From Dromaius novaehollandiae (Eukaryota > Chordata > Aves > Casuariiformes > Dromaiidae): a stretch of 64,000 nt of DNA. Below the pieces are notes generated by a model. The model worked only from the letters and a program-made list of their open reading frames with translations, was not told the DNA's origin and did not search any database. This document shows positions 36,332 through 49,364 of this stretch, one piece after another. The stretch is from the NCBI RefSeq assembly GCF_036370855.1, contig NC_088099.1:155643517-155707516 (forward strand), read 5' to 3'. A program made the translations under genes and the position numbers. How positions within the stretch are numbered: the stretch's first letter is position 1; the number at the start of each line of letters is the position of its first letter.

Positions 36332-39300
36332 CTATAGAGGAAATAAGGCAGGTTACATGGGTGTTAAAGACATTCTCATTCACATCGATTCAGTAAAAAA
36401 ATTGTAAACCCAGCAGTAAGATGGACTGGGGTCTTGTAAGAAAAAAGTTACTGGTGGAACTGTCATATAATGCTGTAAGTTATCTAAAATTGACAGCTTG
36501 GCTTGACTTACTACATTTAAGTAACAGGAAAAACCGTATTATTTACTTCAGAAACAAGCGAGTTTTTTGTTTTGTTTTGGGGTTTAATCTTTTTATTCTT
36601 TAAAGGGTTTGCAATTGAGCAAAACAGTCAGGCTTTCAACTATGCAATTAATTCCAGGTTACCATCTATGTCTGCTCAAATGTAAGGACTTTCCAGATAG
36701 CTGGCTGGACCTTCCAGATAGCATTGTAATATAAATGTTAACCACCAGAAGAGCAAAGGATACAGCGTGGGAAGCACTGTTGCTCTACAGTTCTTGAGTT
36801 GTAAATATGGAGACGGATTATAACTTTGAGGGGGGGGTTATCCCTTGACCTAGTATGGTTACATTTCAGCCTCATTCAAATGAGACAGAGTTGATATCCT
36901 GTTTCAGTTGGGTGGGATAAACTTTTTACCAAAGTTCAAATACAACTTGAACTTTTTTATTTTTTTTTGGGGGGGGGGGAGGCAGGGGGGGGAGGAAGGC
37001 AGAGGGTGATAATGCTATTCATATAGCATTCATATTAATCTAAGACAAAAAGTGTAGTATTTAAGGCAATCATAGCTGATAAAAAGTCAGCAATGCAAAA
37101 AAGGCAAAATATGTAGACTAATTATATCATAGTTCTTTATGTTTCATTGTGTCATTTGTTTTTAAATATAGTCTTGTATTTTCAATATTATATTCCTTAC
37201 TGTATATAAGGGGTAATATCCACTTCTGTCCACTTTTCCCGTATGCTAAATAAGCTGTTGAATCTTTCCTGATTATCTTCAGGTAAGTCTTCTACTTTCA
37301 GCAGAAAGATGGTCTCTGGTCTGGAGCTTCTATCCACAAGAGCCAAACCCTATTAGATCAGAATCAGAGAAACTGTTAAATAATAAAAAAAAAAAAAAAC
37401 CCAAACACTATTAAACTATTCCTGCTAGCAATAATCCATACAAATTGCCCTTTATATTTCCAAAGCCTTCTGAAACTGCAATACCAGAGGCAAAGCAGAG
37501 GGAAAAAAAATTAAGGTGCTGTTATATATGCAGAAATTGCCACTGTCTGTATGACAAGAAGGTAGGGGGGGAACTCATTAAGTTATGACATCTCTCTATC
37601 TCCTTTCAGGAAAAGGATTTTTGCAATGCTTGCAACGCTGCTGGCTGTCATTACAATGTTATAGAGTAGAGATTCAACAGCTTCTGTTTTATTTACAAAT
37701 ATTAACTCTACAATTGCAACTTTCCTTCAAACAGTGAGATGTATCAGACTTACAGAAACCTAAAGCGCCATGATTCCACACTACTGATATCATAGGGGAT
37801 GTCATAAAGAGCGCTTTAGCTCAGAAGCCGACACAAAACCATCACCATCAACCTCCATGTCTCCATATCACACAAGTCCATACTTCTTTATGTTTCTTAC
37901 CTTGAGCTGATCAAGCCTTGTAGTCATCCCTTCAGGGACACTCTGCTGCCAGACTTCTTGAAACTCTGATAGATTGAATTTAACTGCATTTTGCAGAAGC
38001 ATTTGTGCTATAGTTCTGCATATTTTATCTTCATTCATTTCAAAGTAAACTTCCCCTGATAAAAAACAAAAAGTGCATCTTGGGTTCTTGCTTTTTGGAT
38101 AATAAAATGGAGAATACCCTCATATTTCCACTCTGCTCTACAATCTTTTACAGACCAAGTAACCTGCTTCTCCTCTTCCCAGAGGAGTAACCTGGTTTGG
38201 TATAATCTTTGGCTAAATGATAGTATCTTCTCTATTCTGAAGGACAAATAATTCAGAACGTTATGTGTGCAGCACTGTTCTGGCCATGGTATTCACTCAT
38301 ATCAATACATTTGCTTGTCCCCCACCCCAAGATAAGGTATCTTCTTTTCCTCAGTGTATCACTATTTCTTATCTAGTTTTAATTCCTATTTCTGAATGGC
38401 TTGTATTAACAGTGTTTGTTCTCTGTGATGGACCAATTTAACAGAACTTTCACTTCCCCAATCATACTTATTAATAAGGGATGATGAAGGCAATATGAAG
38501 AATTTTTCATTCTTGGTTAAAATTCTCTGAACAAAGACAGGCATAAACACTGCCTTCCACCTTTTCAGTCTTCCAGACTTTTTGCAATTCAAACTCATTC
38601 CCGGTGCAACCTGTCTGGAGATACTAAAAAAAGATCATCTGTGTCACTATAACTACTTTCATATGTCCTTTAAGGTTGAGTCCAATTCCTGCTTCAGCCA
38701 AGGGTGAGATGAAAGAAGCAATGGGAAAGAATTCAGATGTAGATTAGATGCCAGCTATGGCAGACCTGTATCCTTCTGGACTAGCCGATAGAGGCATCCT
38801 AGACTAGGATACTAGGGCTATCTCCAATGGCACTAGATGCCTTCCTTTAAGCAAATGAATTAAGCCCTAGATTTCCCCTGTCTGAAAGTTTAGCTGCCTA
38901 GTTCACGTGCAGAAAGCTGCATTTAGGAGCCTAAACTTTAGCACCTCCTTTTTAGGCTGAATCTTGCCTTTCCAAGCAGCCTTTTTTCCAATCTCCCATT
39001 ATGCTCTGAAATTCAAAATACACACAGTGTATTCTGTATGTTCCACTAAAGGGCTATGAAATTTTGCAGGGCAAACTAGTTTAGCCAAACAATTAATTCC
39101 ACTAAAGAAAGATTCCATTTAATTATATCAGAGATCTGTCTTTAATCACAAAATTATGGTTTGAAGACATCTAATAGATCACTTCAGGTACCTCTATTAA
39201 TTCCCTAGTTTTCCCTAGTGTTGTATTCTACAGTTGAATAGTCCTTTTTCCTATGAAACTCTAACAATTTTACTGATTTTTAGCTCAGTGTCACATCCCT

Positions 39301-42300
39301 CCCTGTACTGGCATTGTAGTAAATTCATTTGTTTGGATCATCCTAAAAAATTCAGTTATTTATGAACAATTTTGTTACCATTATGTGCAAAATTAAAATA
39401 CACATGCTTTTCTAAACTTACCTTCATCAGTATATTTCCTTCCATAGCTTAACAGAATATGTTCTATCATCTCTCTGAAAAAAAAAAAAAAGAAATTAAA
39501 ACTACTTGTCACCATTTCCTATGTATAACAAAGACAGTACAGTTTAAAAATTGTGTGAAACACTCTCAACTGTTTCTTGTGATCTTGCCCAATCTGTTTC
39601 ATTAGCACATTACCAAAACAGTTACAATGAAGAAGATGAAGGAGTATGTATCGTAAAAAAATTCCAAGAACAAATGACAAAGCAAACAAATAGGGACAAA
39701 AAGGAGAGATGGAGTTAATTTAACACTTACCAAAATCTATAACCATTCTAGCAATTTTGAAATATCGCATCCCCAAAAATCTCTTCCACTTTCTAGTCAT
39801 TACTACTCCAATATCACACCTTCATTAAATAAAATTAGTAATGGCTGGATTAAAAAAAAAAAGTAAAGTAAAAAGAGATAGGTATGGCTGATGGAAGGAT
39901 ACAAGAAGTTTTGTTTATCCTAAACCAGCTCAAACATTACAAAACAAGGAATTCCAATCTATGGATCTGGACACAACATATATTTAAAAGAAATAAGGAG
40001 ACAGATCATGACCCTGCCTTGCATCAACCGGCAAAACTAGCTGGATACTAGAAGGTTTGGAGGCAATTCATGCCTCCAAAGATGGGTAACAGTTAGTTCT
40101 CTGCTGTATCCACCCAGGAACACACACTAATGCACTTGCATTTTAGAGCGGAAGAAAACATATTATTAACACCATAATAACTGGAATCCAGAGTTTAACA
40201 GAGTTTAATACAGAAGAATATACTTTAATAAATGTAAGTGTTAATAATGAATATAGACAATTCTAAGTACTAAAGAAAAAAAAAAAAGCTTACGTGGGCT
40301 CTAAAGGTCCAAGTTCTTGAAGACAGACATTTAAAGGAACCTTACTGAAAGACCAGGACTCTGAGTCTATTAGCTGAGTCACATGATTCAAGAGTTTTAC
40401 CTCATAGTCAAAATCTAGAATTCTCCAATATCCTGCCAAATAGAAGACCACAAAACAGTGTCAGAATGGAAACATTAGCACCTTAATTCTATTCCCATGA
40501 AGATACATAACAGAATTCTGACACTTAGTTCCCACCTTTTCAAAGTTGAGAGACAGCATTCTGACCTTTTCAGGATTAAGAGTGAGAAAAAGAACAGATT
40601 AGCAAACAGAGGAGAAAAAAAATCATGAATTCTTAATTATTCATAGTTGTTGTTGTAGATTAACTGCCACAGATACAAAGACATTAGTTCTAATCCCATC
40701 CTAAAATGAATTAGACCCAGAAAAACTATTAATTCAAGCACAGAACTGGACAAACCAAACCAAACTGATTCCTGGGCCAGCTGTGATCTGGAAACAGTTT
40801 AACCACTTTCCTGCAGTGCAAAGCCCAAACCAATGAAACCTGCTAACTGAAGTCCTGCTATGCAGAACCACATCTAGCGTCCCAGCAATGTGCTCCCAGA
40901 ACCAGCTGAACTGGAAGCCCAGTACAGATATGCACTGGCTCTGCAGAGGGTTAGCTCACGTCCAGCCAAGTCCATAAAAATACAGATCTGATGAAGCAGA
41001 AATTGAGGAAAACCGGCCCCAGCAGAGCCACTCAGGTGTCTCTGGACAGTGAATCTCAATACCCAGGTTATTCCAGATGTTTCTTTTTAATTTTTTTTTT
41101 TAAAAAAACACTATTACCTTAGAAGTGTAGTCAGTGCTCTACTAGCTATGTCCATAACTGGCACAATGGTATTATGCAGCTGTAAGTGACCAGGAAAATC
41201 TCTCTGCGAGATTGTCTTCAACTGCCTAATGGGAGGGTACGGAGAAAGCAGTACCCAGCCACCCACAAAGGGGGCAATCAGCCAAAAGGTTCAGGCTATG
41301 GGTGAGATACTCTGTCGCCAGTGTTTGTAGAAGCCACAAATGAATTACCCCCAGAAGAGCCAGATTAGTCAATGCCTACTCAGGTTTTTTTGGTTGGTTG
41401 ATTGGGTTTTTTTGATCGGCTTCATAGTAACAAAGGGTACAGGAAATACGAAAGCAGATTTTAGGACCCTGAAACATAGCTAAGAACTAATTTGCATCTG
41501 GAGAGATGACCATGTGGAATGGGCCTTAGAAAAAGAAGACACAGTAGATACTTGGGGGGAAAAGACGACATGTTTTTTTCCTCATAGATAATAATATTCT
41601 GTAGAGACACATACCTTCAATTCTGCATGCATCTATAACCTGCAAATGGTGGAGTATTTCTTCTTCACTTGCTTGAACCAGGCTTAATAAATCTTCTGTT
41701 GTATACTGCAATGAGGATAAAAAAGAAAAAAAAAAAAGAGAGAAAAAGAGAGAGAAAAGAAACAGGTTATCCTTACTCCATCTTACTTTAGCAAGCATGC
41801 TAAATGCGTTATGAAACATAATGAAAACAAGACTTAGAGAAGCAATTTTTTTCCCTTCCAGAATCTGAATTCATTAAGGTTTATCACGCTCTCCGAAACT
41901 TCTCCTGTAATTTACAACAGTTTCCCAAAGGGTTATTCAATATAAAAAACAGTCTAACAACAGAGAAGTTGTGCCATGCATCAGTATTATACATTTATTC
42001 CCAGAATGTCAAACTAGCACAAGTAAGCATCATAAGTAAAACAAGCAAAGCAAGAATGAAAAGTGAATGTGCCCAATCTTTAGTAAAGATATTCCAACAA
42101 GCTAAAAAAATCAAGGAGGTAAGGCAGAGAGAAGAGCAAAACAAAGTCCCTTATCCAATCCCCATCTGCCCCCCAGCTTTTAGATAGACGTCAGAACTCC
42201 AATTTAGTACCTCCACTGAGCGAAAGCCTCTGGCATAAGCTCAACAGTTATGCATTGTGTTTTCATGTCTGCTAACCAGTACCAGACATGTAGCTCAGAA

Positions 42301-45300
42301 CTGGCCACAGCTTCTTGTGAACCAGTTACTTGGTGAGACAGGAGGGTGCTGTGGATACTGCAGTGAAGAGTCATGAGACACGGTAGGAACAGGAGGTATC
42401 ATGAGGAGTAAGTGAGGTAAAGAGAGGAATATGAGACAAATCTATAGGAAACAGGACTTCATCAATTCCTTTATTCACCTCACAGTCCTTTTAATTATCT
42501 CTAATATTAAAGTTTTATTGAGCATAGTGTAAGAATATATCCCAGCACCTGTTTGGCTACCTGAACAAAAAAAATGGAATAAACCAACACTAAGTTTGGA
42601 ACATATCCACATGTTACAAAGAGCATTTGATTAAAAAAAAAAAAAAAAGAAAGAAAAAAAAAAGACTCCTCGCTCTTCCATTTCACTCCAATTAGACAGT
42701 ATGTTGAAACATCATCAGACCAAGCAGCACTGAACTTGCATCAGTATTTCAACATGGGATCTCCATATTACAGAGCACTTTAAGAAAACACTACCAGCAG
42801 TTTAGAGCAAATATATCTTCCAATCAGTATGCAAGTATGTTTGAGTGTAAAATACTGCCATTCAGAAACAACCCTGCACAGGAGTCCTTAACATTTGTTT
42901 CTCCTGGAGTCAGGACAGACTTCCAATCTACCAGCTATCAAGTTAGCCTTCTTAAGAAATGACTGCTGTCAGCTGTGATGCTTTTATCAACTGTGTCCCC
43001 CTTGCAAACACAAAATGGAATGGATTGACTTACATCATGTATGTAACAGGGGTTTCCAGCTAAGGGTAAGGCACATATTAAACACATTAATTCAGACACT
43101 TGTGACCTTTTGAGTATGCCTTGCTATTTCACTGTAAATTCCAAGATTTTAACCTGAAGCATTCCAAACAAGGTATGTATTAGCCTGTTTCTAAAGTTCT
43201 CCTGTAGTTTTCTAAAATATATCTCTACACTTCAGGCTTCCTTATAGCACTGTGGCTCTTTGATTCTCTGTGTATGATACAGTATGAACAACGGAAAACC
43301 ATGAGAAGTTTGTCATAATGAGTAATTTATTTTCAAACAGAATAAAGGCAGCTTATTGGTTGCCAATATCCAGAAAACATTAAGCACAAGCAAGGAACAC
43401 ACTGGAAATCTTCACTCTACATAAAGAGCTTCTAACTCTGACTGAAATCCCAAACTATCAGAAAAAACAGAAAGCCTTCCCATGGACAGTTTTTTTTGAA
43501 ATCATTCAAAGTTCCACCAGAGACATAGATGAGATTCATCTACATTTACCAGACATATCTAGTTGTTCTAAGCTGATATATTAAACAAATTCTCCTTTGA
43601 AACAAATGTAGATCAGACCTCAAACTTTAACCACTAATGCTTGGAGACATAGTGACATGGTTTTATAATATTCATTTAATATTATCAATAAATATTATTG
43701 TATATGACATTTATTTTGTATTGCTAGCCTTTGTCAATGATTATAATTTCTGGTCAACTTAAGCCTTTCCTCTCTGCCAGCGTTTATGTTGCTGCTGTAT
43801 CTTTCTATGTCTGGATCAAAGCAGGTGGGAAAAATGAAACGGTGGAAAGGCAGTGCTGGGGGAAAGATACTGGAACTGATTAGAAACTAGTCTGACATCA
43901 TCCAGAAAGAGAGAGGCAAGTATTTCTTTTCAAGGGAGAAACATAACATGTGTGTGTGTGCATCTAAGCACACACACATGGCTTATTGATTACATCTTCA
44001 ACCAAGCATCAGTGTAAAATACTTGAAAACTACCATTTTCATTTCTTAAAGTTAAAAAACAAACTAAAAAAGCCCCACATATTTGAGATCATATGCTACA
44101 CAGTCCAGGACTTTGTATTGTTAGTTAGATCCCAAACTGGATTTTACGGAACCATAAAAGGGAATCAGGACAGTATTACATTTCTGCCCTTCTTGTAATG
44201 TCAGTCTTATTCTCTGTTTTCATATCATCATTTCCATTCTCTGCAACTCTCTCCTTCTCGTTATCATTATAAATCACTGATTGGCAAGCAACTTGTACAT
44301 GGGCTTCCTGTGACCTCATACCTGGGTTCTACATGACATGACAGCCCCAAAGAAGAAGGAAGAGCTACATTATACTTCAGTAGCCATATAACTTCCAATG
44401 AGTTTACAGAAGGTTCTGGAGACTGTGCTCAAAAGCTCCCTACATAAAAAAAGAAATCTCCAGTCTCTTTCAGTGTCCTTCCTTTTCCTGTTCTTACTAC
44501 AGAACTTACCCGCTACAATCAGTGGAAACGCTAGCAATTGCAACCTAGTTTAGAGTAGTAGGTTAAAAAAAAAAAACAAAAAAACAAAGAAAACCCCACA
44601 CAACTCAAAGCAGCACCATGAAACACGGAAGCAAAGATATTTTTCTGGTTAAGAATGTATCTTCACTTCAATTTGTCCATTACCATTTACAAAAAAGTGA
44701 GTCACCAAGCGGATTTACCTTTGAAACAGTCGAAGTCTGATCTTTTCCACTGTCTGGCCCCTCATATGGATCTTCCATTAAAAGCTTCCTCAGTTTCTTC
44801 AGTTTAGGTCGACATCTCCTTAATTCCCAGTAGTTATTGGAAAAGCCAGCAATCTACAGTGAGAAAGTGAAGAGATACTTAAAACATCTGAATCTACCAT
44901 ATGCATTCAAAGGAGCTTACCAAAAAATTACCAGCAAATGTTTTAAACTAGTCATTGAGAACAAGAATTTTTTTTTAACAGGCTAACTATTTTAAGAATG
45001 AGACAATCACTGTAATAATTTCAGTATCAAATTTTACCACTGGCAACAAAGAATAAAAGTCCAGAGTTTTTTGATAAAACTATGTTTACAGTGCATGCAA
45101 CAAAGAGAAAGAGATCACTTCTACATTGTCTCTGCATGCAAATGATGGGATATAGTGATGGGACATAGTCCTGCACAATCCCTGCCAACATTTCTTTTTC
45201 TCTTAATACTATGGACGTGACTCCCATAAAACCCTGCCTGTATTTTGCCCATTTTCATCTTTCCCACTCCCCTTGTTTAGTATGCTACTTCATGGTCTTT

Positions 45301-48300
45301 TTTATATCTTAATGATCCTATCATTAAGCACAAGGAAAAGAGACATAAATAAGGCAGTAGGCCACACCTGCATGCAACTAACAGAACATCTCTGTCCCTT
45401 ACTCTGCTTCAAAAAAGCACAGGTGTAAATGACTTAATAACACTAATCCAATAAAGCTTTACCTTCAGAAGAATCCCAAGGTGTTTCATGGCATACACCC
45501 TGGGGTTCCTACAAGGTTCTGTGAGAAGCACATAACACAGGAGGCCCCTTCGGCAGTGTTTCTGCTATTTACCAAACCACTAGAGGTGGACACAGAATGG
45601 TGGAGGCAGAAAAAGCTCCAGGTTCATGACTCCTGACCCAAACTCTAGCCTCTTATAAAAACGCTTTCATGAAAAAGCCTCCAGACGGTACTTTAAAAAT
45701 GCCATAAACACTTCAGACTTCCGATTTTTTTAAAGCTTGTCAATTACAAAAAGAAAAATCTATTTAAGCTAATGTTCCATTTAAATCAACTATAAGAAAA
45801 TAACATGTATGTAGGACAAGTCCTATTCAAATTCTAACACAGAGAAAGCTCATAGTTTTTAATTTAATTATTCCATAGCTTGCTTGGCATAAAATTCCAA
45901 TAAATACTTAATTCCTGATGAAAATTCTACAGTTTTTCTTCATGTGGAATAGTATTTACATAACTGATTTTTTTTCTGACAAGTTTTTTTCTGAGCAATT
46001 TGGAAATGAGTAAGATGGTACTCTACATAGAAAAGAAAATAAATCATATTAATTTATAATTTGAAGTTCACAACTAGATCTAGTCTATACAAGGTGAATA
46101 AAATGAGAGATGCTTTGGCCCTATGTACTAGCCCTCAAAGTGGTACAAAGAGCAGCACTGATGAACTCTAAAGAATAGCAGTACTATTTGTAGATACTAT
46201 CACGAGATAAGTCCCCAAACTACTGAGTAATCATAGGATCTTTTGCTATCTCCCACAGTTTCCAGTGTCAATACACAACATAAAGTTTTTGAAAGCATAA
46301 GAAAGCTCTTAGACATAAAACTAAACATAATTCCTAATCAAATCACGTCTATATTATTTTGACATGTGTGACTTCAGAGAATTAGTGAGATCATTAAACA
46401 TAGCAAAAGAGAATACAGAATATCACTATCTCATTAATCCACTTTAATTTGAATTAACTTTCTATTAGCTAACTGCTGCCATTTCATGGAAGAAATGATG
46501 TTGGTTTTGAGTATTATGTTCATCTAAGGACAAGCAGGATTGCTCCCCGATGATGCCATTATATCCATTACAGCAAATAATGAGCAAGTAATAATATTTT
46601 CCTAACTATTTTTATTAAATTTTATTAACTACGATTCACAAGAGCAGAGAATAATGAATTCTTTAAACTCAGAACTCTAATATCATCCACTCCAACAAAT
46701 CTTTCCAGATGCTGGTTGAAAGAGTCGCCTTTGAATATATTTCTGTATTTAAAAAATAATACTCAAGCGTGACATTGTATAACCTGCCTTTTGGGGAAAG
46801 CACTCATAAGAATCAATTTGCAAACAACTTATTTTTAAAATAGCTGCTAACACTGAGAAATTAGATATTTTTTGAAACCTTTTAATACTTACACAAGCAG
46901 TTACTATCCACTAAAAATAAAGTCTGAACTTCTTAGAAACAATAATTATCATGCATTATTGATGAAGTTCAGCCGCCTGAACAAGGGCCCTAGAGCCACT
47001 TTGGACACCCTAAGGTACAGCATGCCCCCTGGATATAAGGCACCTTTATAAACACATCCTCACAGGACTGCTAGATATACAAAGAACGCAGAGGAGACCC
47101 ATGTCCTTTTGGAGAGGCAGCTGGTAGTGAGACCTATACGACAAGGCATCTAAAATGGCATTAGAAGCCTATGTTTAGGCAGCTGAATCCCACCCAGGAT
47201 TTCACATAAGCATCTTGGATAAAATACAAACAATTACAGAGAATAAGAAACCAGGTAATTAAAGCAAACGAACAAAAACCCAGAAACATATACCTGTGAA
47301 TGAATAATATTACAAGATTCTTGATCTGCCTTCAGCTGTTCTGGAGTTTTGCACCCAGGAACAAACAAGAGCATATTTGAGGTATCTGCTATTTTCATGT
47401 CATAAGTTTTATCTCTGCTGCACAATACTGCTTGTTCATCCTTTTCACCACGGATTACTAGGCTGAAAAAAAAAATCGCACAAAAATAAAGACATACTCT
47501 TACCTCTATTTTGGCATGACCACCTATTAAATTTGTCTGCCAGTTTTTACAATGTGTATGTTGGTAAGGAAGTCATAAACTGCAGTATATTTGGTAACAG
47601 TAATCATAGTATACAAAAATGGGAAGATGTAATTGTCATCTAAAATATCTTAACACCATGCTTTTTCATGTCCTGATTTTCACCCTGAAGGATAGGCATG
47701 TCAGGCTTTTATGAAGATTACAATCTAATCTCTTCAACTCCTGATTCACACAAAAAACCTATAGCATTGATTTAGCGATGCTTTAAGCAAAGACTAGCTC
47801 ACTAATCTTAGGAATTACATTACACCTAGAGTTCTTTAATGAGGACTGAAATGGGCCCAAGGAGACAAGGAAAAAACAAGAAAATGGACAGTAGTGTTGA
47901 TTGTGCAGTGTCCTTCACACCATTCCCTCTGAGAAGTATACATATTTGCTTGCAATTAATACTTCAAAAGAAAAAAAAAAATTCTCCAGAACCTCTCAGG
48001 ACAAAGAATCAAGGAAAATCCCCCTCTTCAGCTCACACATGATTAAATAGAGGCTCTAAGGGAGGACATGATAATACTGAAGCAGGACTGCAACAGGGGA
48101 ACGCTCAGTTTCTCCCAGGCTATGCTAGCATAGTTCAGACTCAATTTAATCAACCTGCCAATCTCTATGCCAAAAATACAGATGCATGAACAAAGCCAGC
48201 TACGCCCCACATGGTCCCCAAGATGAATCAGCCCTCTAACCAACGACATCGTATGGATATTCCAGTGAGTACGAACGGGCTAACATATATCTTTACGGAC

Positions 48301-49364
48301 TATTTCTTTAGAGGGCATTCTAATGTATCATTTTAAACATTTTTTATCATATCATGTCACTGGCATCGCTCTCAGTAGAGCAAGAAAATTTTAAACTGTA
48401 TCTATGATCAAAAACCTATTCCCCAGAACCTATTCTTGGTATAGAGTCAGAAGTGGTCACATCACCATGCTACCAAATGCCTATACTAACACTGTGTATC
48501 CTCCGCTACACTGTTTGCTAGTGTAATTTGTCAGTGAAGTAAGTACAAGCATTCCTTTAACAAGCCCTGAGAAGTCAGCAAGATTTTGTCAGACACATCT
48601 CCTTTCCCAAACCAAAATTTTAGGCGCCCGTCCTCGTATGCCTGGCAAAAACCTCCTCCTGTTTGGGCACCAAGCCTCCTCTGGAGCAGTTCTTCCCGAA
48701 CCTGATCTTCCCATATACATAAAGCCACATGAGACAACGCTCACCAATCCCACAGCCCAGATGTGGGGGACTTTAATATGAAAGTCCATACTCTGATCAG
48801 ACTGAACAGTCTGAGGACAAGACCTCAGCTTAATTCCTAGCTTTGCCACTGACTCGCATCAAAACAATACAGGTCATCCACTGCCTCTTTTTTTTTTTTT
48901 TTTATTAATGCGTAGGCCTACAATAGCTATTTTGCCGAAATAACCTCAGCACTTAGGGACACCCGTTAGAAAATGCTGGTTATGCTTCCTCTATCCAGCT
49001 TCCTATACGCGTGGTTTTCAGTTCCCAATTTAAGTGAGAGCGGTTCAAGGGAGAACTACCGGCCCTCCCAGGCACCGCTTCCCGCCTCACGCGGCCAGGG
49101 AGGGCGGGGCCGCCCCCGAGGGAGACGCGAGCTGCGGCGCCCGCCCGCCCTCCGCGCCCCCAGGGAGCGCTCGCGCCGCCCCGCCCCGCCGTACCTGCGG
49201 CCCGCCTGCAGCTCGGCGCAGAGGTCCGGCTCCAGCTGCAGGAGGCAGCACGCGCCGGCGGCGGCCTGCGGGCCGAAGCGCAGGCAGTGCACGGCCGGCA
49301 GCAGCTCCGCCGCGTTCAGCTTGGCCGTCTGCAGCGTGGCGTCCACCTCCTCGCGGCGCCGCAT
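36223..49364 (-). CDS. DSCC1: DSCC1 (DCC1), CTF18-RFC clamp-loader subunit, 9 coding exons
   Basis: DSCC1 joins CHTF18 and CHTF8 with the small RFC subunits to form the alternative clamp loader CTF18-RFC. That complex loads PCNA at replication forks, binds DNA polymerase epsilon and supports sister-chromatid cohesion. Nine minus-strand exons join in frame to 389 codons plus TAA (1170 bases); the human protein is 393 residues. The N-terminus (MRRREEVDATLQTAKLNAAE) and C-terminus (KVYNSRRPIS) both match the family. In the yeast homologue the C-terminal half is made of winged-helix domains that contact polymerase epsilon and DNA; the corresponding region here is exons 5-9. All introns are GT-AG. 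TAF2 lies downstream on the same strand with about 3 kb between the DSCC1 stop and the TAF2 island. Confidence 0.97.
36969..36999 (+). repeat. G-rich tract in DSCC1 intron 8
   Basis: Eleven G (36969-36979), a short spacer, then eight G (36985-36992) and further GG pairs, preceded by T runs. Could fold as a G-quadruplex on the plus strand, which is the transcription template for DSCC1. Confidence 0.75.
37201..37349 (-). CDS. DSCC1: DSCC1 coding exon 8
   Basis: Encodes residues 305-353 (GLALVDRSSRPETIFLLKVE and on to TPYI) and two bases of Gln354. Acceptor TAATAG, donor GTAAGG. Part of the C-terminal winged-helix region. Intron 8 (36332-37200) carries a G-rich tract. Confidence 0.96.
37901..38055 (-). 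CDS. DSCC1: DSCC1 coding exon 7
   Basis: Encodes the end of Gly253 and residues 254-304 (EVYFEMNEDKICRTIAQMLL and on to LDQLK). The FNLSEFQEVWQQSVPEGM segment is strongly conserved and belongs to the winged-helix region. Acceptor TATCAG, donor GTAAGA. Intron 6 (38056-39421) is 1.4 kb and contains an old-repeat candidate near 38885-38965. Confidence 0.96.
39422..39474 (-). CDS. DSCC1: DSCC1 coding exon 6
   Basis: A 53-base exon, the shortest in DSCC1, too short to stand out as an open frame. Encodes the end of Thr235, residues 236-252 (EMIEHILLSYGRKYTDE) and one base of Gly253. Acceptor: a long T run then CAG; donor GTAAGT. It matches human EMIEHCLKCYGKKYVDE. Confidence 0.93.
40294..40432 (-). 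CDS. DSCC1: DSCC1 coding exon 5
   Basis: Encodes the end of Gly189, residues 190-234 (YWRILDFDYEVKLLNHVTQL and on to GPLEP) and two bases of Thr235. Acceptor TGGCAG, donor GTAAGC. Human has Glu where Thr235 falls at the junction. Intron 5 (39475-40293) is 819 bases. Confidence 0.95.
41615..41705 (-). CDS. DSCC1: DSCC1 coding exon 4
   Basis: Encodes residues 159-188 (YTTEDLLSLVQASEEEILHH and on to ACRIE) and the first base of Gly189. Helical segment after the linker. Acceptor TTGCAG, donor GTATGT. Upstream, 41722-41762 is a GA-rich tract in the intron. Confidence 0.95.
41722..41762. repeat. A/GA-rich tract
   Basis: A long A run followed by alternating GAGA and AAAGAGAG on the plus strand, which makes a pyrimidine-rich stretch in the DSCC1 pre-mRNA about 20-60 bases upstream of exon 4. 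Confidence 0.8.
42633..42663. repeat. A-rich tract
   Basis: Sixteen A residues, then GAAAG and ten or more further A. Located in DSCC1 intron 3. Simple sequence or a retroposon tail; no body recognised. Confidence 0.8.
43947..43980. repeat. TG/CA inverted repeat
   Basis: CATGTGTGTGTGTGC (43947-43961) faces GCACACACACATG (43968-43980) across a 6-base loop, forming a near-perfect hairpin in DSCC1 intron 3. Confidence 0.9.
44719..44853 (-). CDS. DSCC1: DSCC1 coding exon 3
   Basis: Encodes residues 114-158 (IAGFSNNYWELRRCRPKLKK and on to STVSK). The basic RRCRPKLKKLRKLL stretch matches the human RRRRPKLKKLKKLL; the end of the exon is the poorly conserved acidic linker. Acceptor CTGTAG, donor GTAAAT. 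Intron 3 (41706-44718, 3.0 kb) holds a TG/CA hairpin and A-rich tracts. Confidence 0.96.
47294..47462 (-). CDS. DSCC1: DSCC1 coding exon 2
   Basis: Encodes the end of Ser57 and residues 58-113 (LVIRGEKDEQAVLCSRDKTY and on to NIIHSQ). It includes the conserved IADTSNMLLFVPG segment of the beta-barrel that mediates assembly with CTF18/CTF8 in the yeast structure. Acceptor TTTTCAG, donor GTATAT. Intron 2 (44854-47293) is 2.4 kb. Confidence 0.96.
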
